64,000 nucleotides of DNA from Whitmania pigra (taxonomy: Eukaryota; Annelida; Clitellata; Hirudinida; Haemopidae), in contig JAJTWR010000311.1 of assembly GCA_021613335.1 (NCBI GenBank), forward strand, positions 1,167,501-1,231,500, given 5' to 3'. How positions within the stretch are numbered: position 1 is the stretch's first letter; every line of letters starts with the position of its first letter. The notes beneath the pieces were generated by a model. The model was not told the DNA's origin, ran no database searches, and worked only from the letters and a program-made list of their open reading frames with translations. Of the stretch, positions 1 through 15,200 are shown piece after piece. Both the position numbers and the translations under genes were made by a program.

Positions 1-175
1 ATCCTATTCATGCAAGCCGTCCATCTCCCTTAACAATGCCACAGCTCGTCAGACTAACAGTTCACGATGGGAATCGAACCTAGAGCCTCTAGAACGATCA
101 TCTCAGATATTTTGAAGCCTTCTGCAGTCGCGTGCAATAGGCTCGAGCTTACCACCTCTCTATAAGAGGCATGCA
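1..175 (-). repeat. tRNA-derived SINE fragment
   Basis: Read on the minus strand this stretch carries an A-box-like word (TGGTAAGCTCGAGCC, about 140-155) and, roughly 60 bases on, a strong B box (GGTTCGATTCCC, about 69-80). That is the internal RNA polymerase III promoter layout of a tRNA with a long variable arm. The sequence between does not fold convincingly into a tRNA, and after the B box it continues without an acceptor-stem partner toward the window edge. A tRNA-related SINE head with a non-tRNA body is the best reading. It is cut by the window start. A decayed tRNA gene is the alternative. Confidence 0.5.
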
Positions 176-299
176 ATGCTGAGCATGCCAGGCATGGTAA
201 ATATTATTTTACCATTAACCACCACTTATAAGACCAAGCAGACAGAGATAAATAACGTCCATTTGTTGTTACCTCATCATCGACATCGGCGGTAATGAC

Positions 300-2237
300 T
301 AGATCAACAACATCAACAACAATGATGATGATGATGATGAGGAGGATGATTACTGTTATGATGACGAAGATGATAAAACATATTATGATTACGATATTAT
401 TGCGATTATGAGAACAATAACTACAACAAAAATATTATTATTTCGAACTACAAGAGCAGTATAAGCAGGCGTTGGCAGACGACATTTCCAGCGAGAATAA
501 ACGGTTTAAAATTTAAATTTAAAATTACTCCTGCATCGGATAAAAATGGACGTCTGCTGTGTTCAAAACTGCTGGGCCGTCTCGTGCTATTTTTAGGAGA
601 GAAAAATCAGCCCCTCACAGAGCAATTCACAGGCAAGTGAATAAATAAATAAATAAATCACGGAGCTGCTCATTATTATTATTCAAGTCCTCTCGGCTAT
701 GATGCTGATGCTGATGCTGATGAGATTGTCGGCGGCTATGATGACGAAGATAATGATAATGATGATGATGATGACGACTACGATGATGATGATGATGATG
801 ACGATAATGTTATGGAAATGATCATGATAGCAGACGATTAAGTTGGAGATGTGGCTGATGGTGATAGAATGTCTGCTATTGCTGATGAAGGTATGGTCGA
901 TTATGGTCCCATATTGAATATAGTAACTCCAGGATAAACAACAACAATGATCACTTTTATAAACATCATCAGCCATCCTAGTTACCGTCGTTAAGGACAG
1001 AATAACAGAAAAGTTAGCGATAGACTGCAGCAGCAATAACACACTCCTGTTTGGAGACCTCCCTCCCTCCGGCGATAACAGACATGATAACAAATTATCA
1101 GCACACACACAGACAGACTCACACCGGCACATAATAAGTGTCGTGGCCTTTGAGTAATTGCCAGCTTCTTTCGGATCGGCTTAAATCGAGCCTCAATATG
1201 AAATCATATCTTCTGCTGTCCGAGTAGATTTTAAACGGAATGCAATACTACGAGTTTGGAGGTTATCGTAACATGTTCAAAATGACACTTTATTGAGTTC
1301 TAATTAAACAACGGGATATTAAATAGCAGCTTATTTGGAACCTAAATGCAGAAAAGTAATCGAAAGTCAATTACAGACGGAATTATCAGGCAAGAACCAC
1401 TTGTGCTGGATGGCTTTCTATGAAATGTTGGAAAGCGATAATGGAGAGATAATCTGGAGAACAAGTCACTCCTGAGTTATCTATGCAGTTTCTGTTCATT
1501 TGACTGCTCCAGCCACTCCGTCATTCCGCCTTTTTTATAAACAACGTCTGTCCAATAATTTCAGCGTCATCTCAACTTCCTGAAAAGCTGAAACATTCTC
1601 GAATTGAAAATTCAGATCAACGGTGCTCAGAGATGAGAGGCTTAAAGGGATGCTTGTGAATAGGACACACACGCAATTGATTGTTGAGCCACAACCGATG
1701 ACAGATGAAATATTCAACTTCAATTAAAAGCGCTAACGTCGGAGGTACAAAGTAAACGTTTTAGCACCTTTAAAAGATGAGATCTGGACCACCTCTGAAA
1801 TAAGATAAAATGCTAACGTAACACCATTTAATTCTTTGCATAAAGTAATCATCATCATCATCAACATCACTAACATCATTATCGTCGTCATCATCATCAT
1901 CGCGTGCTCAACTCCAACTCCACTGGAAATTGGAAAACATTATAGGGCATCCATCCAAAAGCAATGCAAACATCCATCATGAACCTATGCAGAGGCAACA
2001 CGTGTACTAACTTGCACCTTGCTCGGTTAAAACTATCGATGATTCAGAAGACAATTCTAATATTTTTACTTCATTTTTACTGACACCTTCTGACTAATTC
2101 TTCTCGTTACTGGTGACAGATGATAATTTCCAGGCACCAATAATGACGATAACGACGATAACTACGATGACGATAATGACCATAATAATAACAGTACAGG
2201 CGACGTTGATGATGTCGATGTCGATGATGATGATGAC

Positions 2238-2280
<43 letters not shown>

Positions 2281-2610
2281 TTAACGACAGCAATTTATAA
2301 TTTCACAAATTTACGATAAAAACCTACATAGCAATAACACACAGCCATACTTTCATTTTAGCGAAAATAAGATATTAGTCGTGGAAAGCGATTTCAGTTT
2401 AACGGTTTAATAATTTCAAGTTAACAGTTTAACAACAGTTTACATCGACCACAACAATAGCAACAAACTGACTTCGGTTGCAGCATCTTGTATTACAGAC
2501 TGTTTGGTGAAAACAGTTTGTTGCTTCTTTAAATTATTAACCAACTCCTGGCATTTCCTTTTTCTCTCTTCATTCATTCATTCATTCATTCATTCATTCA
2601 TTCATTCATT
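300..2610. repeat. Cluster of simple repeats (GAT/CAT and CATT)
   Basis: This gene-free stretch is dominated by short perfect or nearly perfect arrays: GAT/ATC at about 318-345, 715-830, 1849-1905 and 2223-2281, and CATT at 2570-2610. Long reading frames here are products of trinucleotide periodicity (runs of Met, Ile or Asp) and are not genes. I see no recognisable exon. The downstream exons of the Gs-alpha gene were looked for here and not found. Confidence 0.85.
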
Positions 2611-3191
2611 AAATTGTGCCCGAAATCCAAATGTTTTGTTTCGTGGTGTCTTTTTAAGTTGCACTCCTTAAAGACGTTTATATACTCCAGGCACTGCAAG
2701 CAAACTGCATCGCTCCCAATGCTCGTGAAGCAGTATTTAGCAGATCATTCGTCATTAAAACACGACATTTCGTCCTCAATCTTTTTCTTTTTTTGGAAGC
2801 ACGCATGGTTAAATCAGCATCTATTCGCTTAAAAATTAGAATTTTTACAAAGCCTTTCGAAATGTAAATTGTTAACAAAAGCCTTTTCCTCCGGTTGAGC
2901 GGAAAAGCAATTTCGACTGGGGATGTTAACAATTAATGATTAGTAATCACTAATACTCTGGAGCTATGAAACCGATTTAATATCCCTAGATTCGAGTCAA
3001 ATAATTGGAATAAAATTTCAAAAATATAGCAAAACCTCTAAACAATGAAAATTAACATCGACATAGGATCACAACATGTACACGTGTTCGGGCCGCTTAA
3101 TATACTCTGGCGGGCGGGCGTAGTTTGCCCACCCCTGCTATAAACGATAAAAGCAAGGAGCCAATAGGATAATTGAAGACATCAAAGACAC

Positions 3192-3960
3192 CTGCCTGTT
3201 GTTCCAAATGGTGCTGAACAAGTCAAGAGACTCCCTCATTCGGTTCTGCGTGCTGTCCTCCCTCAGAACCATGTTGTAACTGCTACAGTCAGTGATGAAG
3301 ATGATGGCAGTGACGTCATTGAAACATTGAATCCATTTGCGTCGCTCGTCTCTCTGACCACCCACGTCGAACATACTGAAAGTCGAAGGTCATTCCAAGT
3401 TCAAATAACCTGCCACGACTGAGAGATCCTTTGTCCTTTCAGACGTTTCACAGTTAAATATCTAAAATGTCTCGATCAATTAACTGTGAATAAACTTAAT
3501 TTAAAATCAAATCTATTTTTGCTTTATTCCTACGGACGTCTTTCGATCAAGTTTTGTCTCAAATTCCTTGCATTGCATTTCCACAACATCGACAAGACAG
3601 TGTCAGCATCGAGAAATGCAAGGAAACGGAAATGAATTCACATGAAAAGCCACTAACTGGAAGTTAACTTTGTCTACTGTAAACTTCGTTTCGAAAATAC
3701 CAGAAGTGAGGACACGACATCTAAGTATATCCTGAAAATATGTTGATACAAAAAAATCAACTGTAAATTCTAAAGTAAATCATCCATAATGTAAACATTA
3801 CATGTAAACAAAGTTCAATAAAAATAAAACACAATCTAGATAGAAATCTATTGAAATTGTTCAAACCTCAGCAAATATGCAATAGATTCGGCATTATTAT
3901 CATTTAAACACTGTCAGGGATGAAGGATAAACACAGAGTTGACAACAGATAAGTACCACA

Positions 3961-3993
<33 letters not shown>

Positions 3994-6131
3994 TCAATAT
4001 CCCCATCACAGGTCTAACATAGAACCAAGAATTCTTACTCCTATAAATAGCTCAACAGGGATCTTCATAGCAAGTTATGATTCCAATGAGGGCAGTTATA
4101 TTTAGCACGACCTTAATGCATCCTTGAAGCGTCTTTTGACATTCATCATCATCATCATCGTCGTCATCATAGTCATCATCATAATAATAATAATAATCAT
4201 CATCAACGTCATCATCACCATAGACAGGCTCTTTCGTAATTCAAAGGTTTGGATTGACAATTTTTTTGAACTTGTTCAATAATTTAGTTGCACCGGTTGT
4301 GACGAAGCGCCAGTGTTGTTGTTGTTGATGATGATGATGATGATTATGATGATGATGATGATGGTGGTGGTGATGATGATGATGATGATGATATAATAGT
4401 TGTAGTGGACAAGGATACGAAAGCAAGTAATTAATGTGCAGCTATTGCTGCATTAGATCGTGCAATATGGATGTTATAATTATAAAAAAAAATATGCAAA
4501 AAGTGAAAAATATGGCACAAATAAAATATGATATTATAATATGAATTATACAAGAACACTTAATGACACATATGATGATCGGGAGGCAGCGATATCTTTG
4601 AAACTTGTCACAAAATTAAAAATAATGATTATCATCAGCCTGGTGAAAAGTTTATATGTTGCAGCTTATCATGTTTCTATTACTTAATCGATTTCAACCA
4701 TAAATTGATTCAATAATTACACGCATTCTTAATGAGAGGTTTAAGAGACATCAACATTTAACAAGTTGGTCAATTAATTAAATTAATTATAACTAGGCTC
4801 GACAAAGCATAGCATAGCATAATAGGTTTCAACAGGGAGCAGTGCAAAAGGTCTAAAATTGGACAAAATGTAAACCGAACATGCAATCAATTAACTCCTA
4901 CGACTCCATATCGCTTCAGAAGCAGACGTAAAATCTGGAACTGCGGGAGCCTGCAGAGATCACGTGATTGGCTATAAATTTCAGTCCTAAATAACCAGAG
5001 GTCCTACGAATTCCAGTGGAGAATTTGTTTTGCATCCGCGAGAAGAAAAATAAGATGAAGAAAGAAAGAAAGAGGATAGATGGAAGGAACGAGGAAAAAG
5101 AGAGGATAGACGGATGGAATGAGGAAGAAGAATGGATGGAAGGAGAAGTAAAAAATTGTAGGTGAGGAGCGTACTTTGCCTCGCTTGGAAGTCGGAAGAA
5201 AAAGATTGACACCATCCACGCGCTGTTAGATATAAACCAACAGCATTCTCCACCGAAGGACTTCAAAGTGGTAGTGGTGATTGTGGTAACGATGATGATG
5301 GTGATGATGAAACTGGTGGTGATTGTGGTAACGATGATGATGGTGATGAAACTGGTGGTGATTGTGGTAACGATGATGATGATGATGATGAAACTGGTGG
5401 TGATTGTGGTAACGATGATGATGATGGTGATGAAACTGGTGGTGATTGTGGTAACGATGATGATGATGATGATGAAACTGGTGGTGATTGTGGTAACGAT
5501 GATGATGGTGATGATGAAACTGGTGGTGATTGTGGTAACGATGATGATGGTGATGAAACTGGTGGTGATTGTGGTAACGATGATGATGATGATGATGAAA
5601 CTGGTGGTGATTGTGGTGACAATAATGGTGAACAATTCGTTTTACTCACTTGTTCTGTGGGCATGTATTCTGGCATCTTCAGCTCGTTCGTCTTGTCTAA
5701 AAAGCTGAAAAACATCGTTGAAAGTTCACATCAGAAATTGATGGTTGATCGATGGTAGGTCTTTTACCAAAGTCATAGAAGATGATGATGATGATGATGA
5801 TGATCGCATTCATACGAAGAGCACAAACGCAAACACATCCTGGCGGAATCTCTTCACAACAATCTTGAACCAACTTCAGTGGATACATATTCAAAAGTAA
5901 AAGATTTTGGAAGTTATAACGTCCAGAGCCATCGTTACTAACATAAACAACATCATGATCACAGTAATCATCATAATCATGATCGTAATCATCATCGTCA
6001 TCATTATCACCATTATTCCATCATCATCATCATCATCTCCAATGCAGCACTGCGAAACGATTAGAAAAACCAGTAGTAAAATCCAAGTTGACCAAATTCA
6101 TCATCATCATCATCCTCATCGTCACCACCGC

Positions 6132-6222
<91 letters not shown>

Positions 6223-9200
6223 ATGCAGCACTGCAAAACGATTATCAAAACCAGTCGTAAAATCCAAGTTGACCAAATCCTCGGTTACCTCCACCATCGA
6301 TGACGTCATCTAAGACTCGATCTAAAATTAGCCACAGCGTGCTTATTTTTATCCTCCCGACACGCATACAGACAGATGCGGTCAATATCAGGGAAACGAA
6401 ACCGCTCGTCTCAGCGTTGCACTTCGAACATGCAGAGATTGTCTGCTACGTGCACGAACCGTGGAAGTGCGCGTTGGCTTTTCCTTGGACAGTAATTCCA
6501 GTGCCGGTGCAGACTGCAGAAACACTGCGGAACTTGTGGTGATGACGACGACGACGACGACGATGCGGCATTGACGATGACGAGGATGATGATTAGATCA
6601 TTTCTTGATCTAGCTAGAAGAAGTTGAAACGACAACAACAACAGCAACAACAACAACAACATAAACAACAATAACAACAACAGGATCGAATCAATAGTTG
6701 GACACTGCATTGTAAAAATATTGATCCCAAGTCTGATGCGCTTTTGCAGGCTCCTCCCCTCAGTGATTGACATCCGACATCGTGCACATTGTATCTAATA
6801 CAATACAACGTGCTTACAGTACCTACTCTACACCACGCCCGATTAGACAGGAACACGCACCAGTAACTCGACAACAGAGCATTTCTAATTTTGGAATTCA
6901 CTGCATTTGGTCACGTGATAGATTTCGAGAAATGATGACAATCCTTCTCTTGCACCTCAACGCTTTTTTCAAAGTCGTGATAAAACGACTGATAAAATCA
7001 TTTCTGACAGCTCCATTCCAAAAGAGGAATAACCAATTTATAACCAATTTATTACCAACCGTCAATGACCAATTAACAACTTCAAATGCACAAATGTTTA
7101 AATCAATCTTCATTAAATACATGGGGCATTCAAGGCAATATTTAATTAAGGTCCGGAAGAATTACTAACGAACTATTACAACTTATTACCAGTAATTTCA
7201 AGTTAACGTCATTTAATAATGATGCAATAATGCTGAGCAGACAAATTATTTAAATGACAGAAATTGGGCTTAAAAAAATGCGCCTGGTCAAACCACTCCA
7301 TTGCACAATTGTGTTCACAGTACGAGGAGCTTCGTAATCAACTTTTTTTTTTAGTTTGTAAATATTAATTCATCCAATTTAATTGACAAAAATGGCATGG
7401 ATTTCCAAGCTTGCTGCTTAGCTCCAATTCCGTTCACAGCATACCAACCCAACAACACCAACAACATCAACAGGCACCACAATAATAAATCCTGAGAATT
7501 TGTAACGAGTTGTTTACTTAATGCCCTCTCATTATAGCAGATTGTGAAAGGATGGGGAAGTAATTCAATAATAAATAAAAAATACTTGCTATTATTAGAC
7601 CGTGTTATTAGACCTGCATTGGAAGTGAGAGAAGGAGTCTAATAGTGAGAGTGTAGTTAATATTGAACAATTGTCAGATTTTTAAGTGGTTTCAGCCAAT
7701 TCATCTCAATGGGCCGAGTCCATAAATACTCTTTTAATGGAAGCGATGTTATGATCGACAGTTAGCCACTCAATGAGCTGAATTTTGGAGGCATCGATCG
7801 CTCCAAACGCATCCATCCGCCAACTCTTCCGAAGCTGGACATGGAAAACGTCACTCCCTGTATTCAAGACGTACGTTGGGTCCCGTCATTTGCTTCTCCT
7901 GGATGTTTCTATCTATTCCACAGTAGCAGCAGTCTCACCACGACAACCGAGAGACGTCTTGGATATTTTCAATATTTCTAAGCTACTCCTAAATGGAATC
8001 TGACTCACAAAGTGTGTGATATGATGAAAGAAATTCTAATCCGCACAAGATGTAGGCAATCTTGGGTTGCACAGTTGAAAGAACTTATTTTTATATCTAA
8101 CAAGAATTGCACGATTTGGTTTGCAAATGTAAATAATAAAAACAATGGAGCATTTAAAAACAACACTCATTTACAGCTTAAACATTCTCTCCCACAAAAT
8201 TTCAATTGTATTTTTTTGTTTGTGCAGTCCTCAGCACAAACAAAAAACCAATACGAATGCAATGAATACATAAACCGACCAGTAGACGAGCTACCTCGCA
8301 GAATGTTGGCATATAAAAAATGTTGCCTTAGACGTTCTGCTGAATGTCTGCACTGGAAATATCAAAAATGAACTGCTCAAATGAAGGAAAACTGTTGGCT
8401 CTAATTAATTAACAATTGAGAAATAAAATATTGATTTATTACAAGGCGTAAGACCAGCAGATTGTAAATATTTATTACTTTGCAAGCAGTGAAGGTTTTT
8501 CAACTCTCAAACGAACGCTCGCCTCCGGAGGATTTCAAAGCGATTCCATAAAACCCGACAGAATAGTTAAAATATTTGTAATAGAGCAATTGTTCAACAA
8601 GGCTAATAAAATAATATAGCCAAAATTCATAGAAAAATATCTTCACGCATATTGTGACTCAAAATTTCCGGTATATTTCTTTGGATAAATAAATGAATTT
8701 AAAGATGCAACATCATAAATACATCCTACTTAAGTCTTGTATTGTATCATGCAAAGAACAAAACAAATATATTTATGATCAATATTATGTGTCATAATAT
8801 TAAAATAACTAATTTATGAATCTTACTATTTGGCACAATCTATTAGCTGGTACTCGTTCGATCTCTCAAAACATGCTCTGACCCCTTTGTCTTTCCATAG
8901 TATTTCAGTGTGCATGTAAAACTCCTGAAAGATTAATTAAATTATTTAATTTTTTATTTAATTAATTATATATATCATGCAACTGTAAACAAATATCAGA
9001 AAATGCTCACGGGAGTGAAGCTGAAGTCTGGCTTGCTTGCAACTTGCAGGATGTAATCTACCGACGGCTGGTTGGCTCCATTGGCCAATTGAACAGGGGG
9101 ATCTATTGTGCTCATGGAACCCACTATTGTCTGAAAATGATCAATAACATGAGGTTGAATTTAAGTGATTTTTCATTAATCCTAAATGATGTCCAGCCAT

Positions 9201-12200
9201 GTTAATGACCATCAAGTGCCATAAAATATCACGAGTTTTGAAGAAATTTTTTGGGTGTTTGAATGTTCCTTGGCCGTTTTAGCAGCCTTTATTAGAAATT
9301 ATGGACATCCAAAATGCTTTCTGAGACAAAATTGAAAGTAGTTGCCAAGGATATCGATCAATTGCCTGGGACAGCCAAACTAAATACGGAAATTTACATT
9401 ATTTTATGCACAAGCATCTTCTTAACTGAGCATTCAAGCCAACCTTGAAAATGTTATCAGCATCTGTGCATGTTAAAAATAACTCTCAAGTCTATTAATA
9501 GCCGGGGTCAGCACAAGAGCAGTTTTTGAGCTTGACTCGTGAATTGTTTAAATTGATCTGAAAAATGGGCCGCTCTCATGTTCACTTTTTTACTTCAGCA
9601 GTAAAACACCGTTCCCAGGACGCCATTTTTGTTCTAGTGGGATGGCTCAGGAGGCTATGAAAATCGCATTTTCTGGACATCAGTGACGCTAAGTTCGCTA
9701 AAAGTATCTCCCGATGCTCCTGGAGAGATAGTATGATGGCACTCAGTTGTTCATACATCACAAGAGACCATCACACGCCTCGAATACCATTCAAGAAAAC
9801 ATATTCGACCAACGGAGTCCTCAGTAAAATGCGAAACATCATCACCATTACCAATGTCATAACCATCACGACCAGTCCAATAATAGAGGACTTACTCATA
9901 AATGACTTCTCTGCTTAGAATAGTTTACCCTAAATAACTCTCAGTCAAGAGTTCTAGTCTCTTTTAGGATGTGTGCTTTTAGCGTTAGAGTAACTGAACT
10001 TGAATCGACTTTGTCGCGTGATAAGCATTAGCTAACCTTTACTAAGCAATGGTAGTGTTCATGAATTGTTAAACATCTTAGATGTTCCCAATTTGAATTT
10101 GATAATAATACTTCCTGAACTAGCACTATCTTTTGATGAACATTATGACATCAATTCAGTTTTTTCCAGGAGGGGGAACCCTTGCATGACTGGAGGAGAT
10201 GACCTTTTTTGCTTCTAGACAAAGATCGGGAGGACAAGAACCGATTAGGAGGAGAAACAAAATTTAGGGGACCCTGAATTGTCCCTCATAAATGACATCC
10301 AATTTAACTATTTGAAAAAATATATCCACAATAAAGTCTTAGTTTATGAAAAGTGTGATGACGTCCTGAGAACATTTGATGATTCATTTTACGAAATAGT
10401 TGTTTTACTCTCAAACCAATTATATGTAATCAATAAACTATCACTTGTACATATAATGTGAGAGACTTCAAAATGTAATAACGCCATCATGAAATGTCAA
10501 AAGTCAGAGCCTGCTTGTCAAAAGAGTCTGATATAAAGCTTAATATGTTTACAATTCCACAGAACAGTTATAGAGGATGGCAAATTGCAACAAGTTAAAA
10601 ATTTTAAAAACTATCATTCCATTACAAGACAAAATAATTTGAGTGAATACTTTTTATTTCTCTAAAATGTAATGCAAAATAATTCAAATATAAAACTTAA
10701 TTCTGCATAACACCAAAACACTGATTTCCCTCCAATCTATCAAACAAGAATGTTGTTGGCTTAGAATTGGGACGACTGCTTGAACGACTTCAGTACATAC
10801 ACATCGAGATGAGATGCATATTAACGAATAAAAGTAGTTATCGTTGAAACTGTCACATAATCATAAAAGACACACCAGATTACTAATGGCTGACTATCAA
10901 TTCTTAATTATTTGTTGCCATCAAGGATGCATTTGGCCATCAAATCTCACTCACCAGAATTGCATCTTTCAGATTTCGTCGTATGTCATCAGCTTTTTGC
11001 TTCCTTTCTCTGGAAATTAATAATCACATTAATAGTAAATATATCATATTAATAAATCGTGTTAGCATTGAATATAACTTATAGGTTTTGATAATGCCAG
11101 AATGTTCATCTTGAAAAGGTACCAGCACATGCAAAAGTAGTAACAATGGATCAAAAGATGTTTATCTAATAATTACCATTTAGAATTAACATGAACTTAG
11201 GAATTTTCTGTCAGTTGTAAGTTGTAATGATCTTAAATCCAGGTAGTGCTCCTAGGCCTTTAATTATTGTGCTTGTGCTTTATGTCAATATCATTTATAT
11301 TTATTATTTATTATTTAATTTATGTCAATATCATTTATATTTATTATTTATTATTTAATTTATGTCAATATCATTTTAGACTTTTGTCACTCCAGATTAC
11401 CAACAGTTTCAACAAGTGTATTGTAGTAGCATAGGAATATAAAAAATTGCAGAGCATTAAAAGTAATATGATCAGTAAGATCTTAGAAGTAAGATCCAGA
11501 ATGCAGGTGGGAACTCCTACGGAAAGAGATTAATTGATACCATTGGAAGTTTGCAGAAATAACGATAATAATAAATAAATAATAAATCTGAGAACGTGCT
11601 GCAGTTTTGATCATACAGGGAGGCTTTTAGATTTTTAGCATGATATCACATGCATGTAGAAGAATGAAGGCATACTTGATTTTATAGGGCACTATGATGA
11701 ATGAATCAGGGAATCATTGTTCAGATGATGATTTGAATTTCCAAGGGAAGAACAAGATGAAGATACCAGCACATATTGTAAACATCTGTGCCTCAAAGAA
11801 TCAAATTTTTTAAAAGAAACTATTGAGATTGGAATGAACATCCACAAATAATAACTGTAAACTAGCCAGTCCTGTAATTATTATTAAATATCAGTTAATG
11901 AATTATCCAGCTACAGAATGTTTGAATGATAATATTATTCAGCTGATTCTGCATTATTGGATTTCTTGTTTCATTTAGCTTTTGTACTGGTGAATTGGTG
12001 TTTTGAGAGTGAAACAAATGTGACAGCCTCTATTTACTTATAAAAATATGAACATTTAGAGAACATTTAAAAATTTTAATAAAGCTCAATTTTTATTATG
12101 TGGATAACTGTTGAAAGCATAAATATATAAATATAAACTATGCAAATTTTCTATAATATTTTAAATAATCTTGAATTTGATCAAAATAAATGATTCTGTG

Positions 12201-15200
12201 GCACATTCCAGCAATAAAATCCACTTAGAAATGGAGTTTGTAGAACTAATATTTGAAGGTATAGCACCTCAGGGAGGATATTCAATTCAAAAAAAGAAAC
12301 AATATGGAAAAATTGTTCTGCCACTTTTGGCTCCAAAATGTTCAACTTGATCTGGGCAGAATTAAGCAGTTCCATGTTTAAAACTGTGCGATGTTCTAAA
12401 TTCGTCCCTATTTCCAACTGTTTCCATCCTCCAATTCATTTAATGGTTGGTGACTTAATATTTAAATCCATTTTTAAAAATCAAAAATTCTCATTTTAAA
12501 GTGATTGAGGAAGAAAATGAATTTGTAAACGAGCAGAATCAGAAATTACTATTATAATGCCAATAAATATCCAACACAATGAATGTGATTATAAAAAAAT
12601 TCAAAATGATAAATCAAAGTAACAGGAATGTTAGATGTGGAGAGGGTGAATCAGCCTATCATAGCTAAAGTATCAGCAAATTTGGCAGCTTTTAATAATT
12701 AGCAATTGACATTTTTACATATAAAAGCCAGTTTAAAAGATCTTTTAATGTTTATAAGAATAATAATCTAATCACAAATTCTTAAGTCTCATAACAAAAG
12801 TAATTCTCTCCAAAAAGAGCATTCTGTTAAATGTATAACACATCCTTAACATTATTGATAATTCTTCATGTTGGTAAGATATTCTTCACAATATTATAAA
12901 TTATTTCAACTTTGTTCAGAAAAATCAAGAGCAAAGGAAGAAAACTGTTTCAACATTATTAAAGTTCAATCTACTGCCTAACTTCCCATTTGATGGTTGA
13001 CTGAAGTAAGTATGCAAATCAAAACCTATAAAAATAAATGACATTTAACATTTTTTTTTATTTAAGGTAGCAGCCTGATGTGATGTGATGGTGCTACAAA
13101 TAAAACGAGATAAAATTAAAAATGAGTAACATTAAAATTTCCTGATGTACTATGGAAGCCAAGTGATTAAATAAACAAATGAAATGAAACAATAGAATTG
13201 AGGTCAGAGAATCTGATGCAACTTTTACAGGATGCAAGTATTCATCTTTTCAGTAAAAGCTATCATTTGAATTCAAATCAAACACTAAAATTTGTGATTA
13301 TGAAAAGTGGAGTTTGATTTCGATGTCATCCAATTAACTCAATTAATTAATTTTTTGGCTCTGTCCATATCTTACACAACTGTTCATCACAACTCATGTT
13401 AAATTACAAATTCCAATAAATTTCAAAAATGTTTTACTTCGCCCCTTAACAGAAATTTTTCCCCATCCATGTTATTTGTTATTGTACTTTTTGTCTGACA
13501 TATCTTTTTCTGAGCAATCCCTGGCAAACATACATAACATAAACATAATGGTGCATACATCCCAATGAGATTTAGCAATTTTCCTCTTATAAATGTTGAT
13601 CTATGTTTTAAATAGATGACCAAATCAATTTTAAACACATTAAAGCATTTTCACTTAAGCAATTTCACAACTTAGAAATTTAGTCTGAATAAATATATTA
13701 AGTTGTAAAAATATTGTATTTTAGGTTGAATAAGATTTACTTAAATAATAAAACTAAAGATTCAATTACTTTGAGACCCTAAATTTCTCTGATAAGAAAG
13801 AAAATGCTTGGAGATGGAATCATATGAGATTAATGTCCTTTTACGTTTTACTTTTGAACACAAACCCACAGTATATACTATTGAAAATATTCATAAACAA
13901 TAATTATCAAACACCCTCTGAATTATGTAAATGATGTCAGTACAGGGATTTTGAAAATAACCTTATCTTGAATTATGAATGAATAGGATGTTTATTTAAA
14001 GTTGTTTAAATATGATGAAATGTCATTTAAACCTTATATTTAAGCAAATAACACAAGAAACCATAAATCCTAACAAAAATGTAAAAGAAGGCAAATGCAA
14101 TTATTCTGTACAACATAAAATGTGCATTTTTATAATAAATATTTATTTATACTCAATACAATTTATCAGTTTTCACATTAACGTATTAAATCTAGTTTTT
14201 ACTCAATCACTTTTGAGGAAATAATTTTTTTAACAGACAGTCCGACATTGGATTGAACAATGATGATGAACATAAATAGAATGTAGAGAGGCTTAATTAT
14301 TCCACTTAATTATTATAGCAGTCTATTAATCAATTTCAATGTAGCACTCATTAACAATCTTCCCATAATTATGTTTTCCAAAGGACACGTCAATATCAAT
14401 CACGACGTTTAAAAAGCATTTAATAAATTCATCTACTTCATGCTCTGAATCCCTAGGTATACGAATAGGTATATTAAAGGCAAGCACAAAAAATGAAAAA
14501 CAAGCGAATAACGACAAATAAAACTAACTCTGAACTGAAGCCATTGACATGTAAAATTCTCATCTGCTTGACTACAGTTGACTTGCCCGATTCTCCAGCT
14601 CCTTGATGCAAATAATGAGTCAAATTAATCAACTTCAATTAACCAATCAGATTGGGTGATTAACGAAGCTAATGTATAATTCATTTAAACAAAACTTCAA
14701 TAGATCGGCAACATCAAAATTATTTGTTTTTATTCCATTTTTCTTGTGATAGCCTACTTTGGAAGTTATTTATTAACGTGGAATCAGTTTAAAATATGAA
14801 AATCCATGCTCCCATTTAGTAGTTGTGATTAATGAATGCAAACTGATTGACAGAATTAAGGTATTATACAATTAAATTATTACTTTTTAAATCCTAATCA
14901 GAATTTTTGAAGGGTTTTCAAGTTTAGGGACGCATTGAAATATATTCTTGACACTTGAATTGCACCTTATTTTAAAAGTCAATGATTGAAAATTGGTAGG
15001 CTAATTAATAATTAGAATTAAATTTAGTCATCACATTAATAAACATTAAATGCAATTGATAGCATAGGAAAACATCCAATATGACTACTTTGCTATCCAC
15101 AATTATGAGAATCATAGGCATTAACAAAATAAAGGCATGTCTTATATTGCTTGCATCGTCTTCATCAATTTCTAACAAAACATTATAATGTATCAGTAGA

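Noticed and set aside
683..1132. 149-residue frame with Cys-rich start and Ile/Val-rich body
   Set aside because: Its body is the translation of GAT/ATC repeats, and no domain or splice context supports it.
1..3191. Expected C-terminal exons of Gs alpha (NKQD, TCAT, receptor-binding tail)
   Set aside because: Looked for on the minus strand and not found; they probably lie to the left of the window.
5268..5625. Regularly spaced repeats resembling a CRISPR array
   Set aside because: The intervals between repeats are GAT runs, not unique spacers, and the sequence is clearly from an animal genome.
5268..5708. Long open frames on both strands across the GAT minisatellite, suggesting a repetitive protein
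   Set aside because: All repeat steps are multiples of three, so several frames stay open at once; the products are low-complexity and the array sits in an intron.
6033..6303. Poly-Asp, poly-His, poly-Ser and poly-Ile frames
   Set aside because: They are the six readings of one CAT microsatellite.
12181..12417. 78-residue minus-strand frame in a Gs-alpha intron
   Set aside because: AT-rich, no ATG-led conserved block, no motif; within a large intron.
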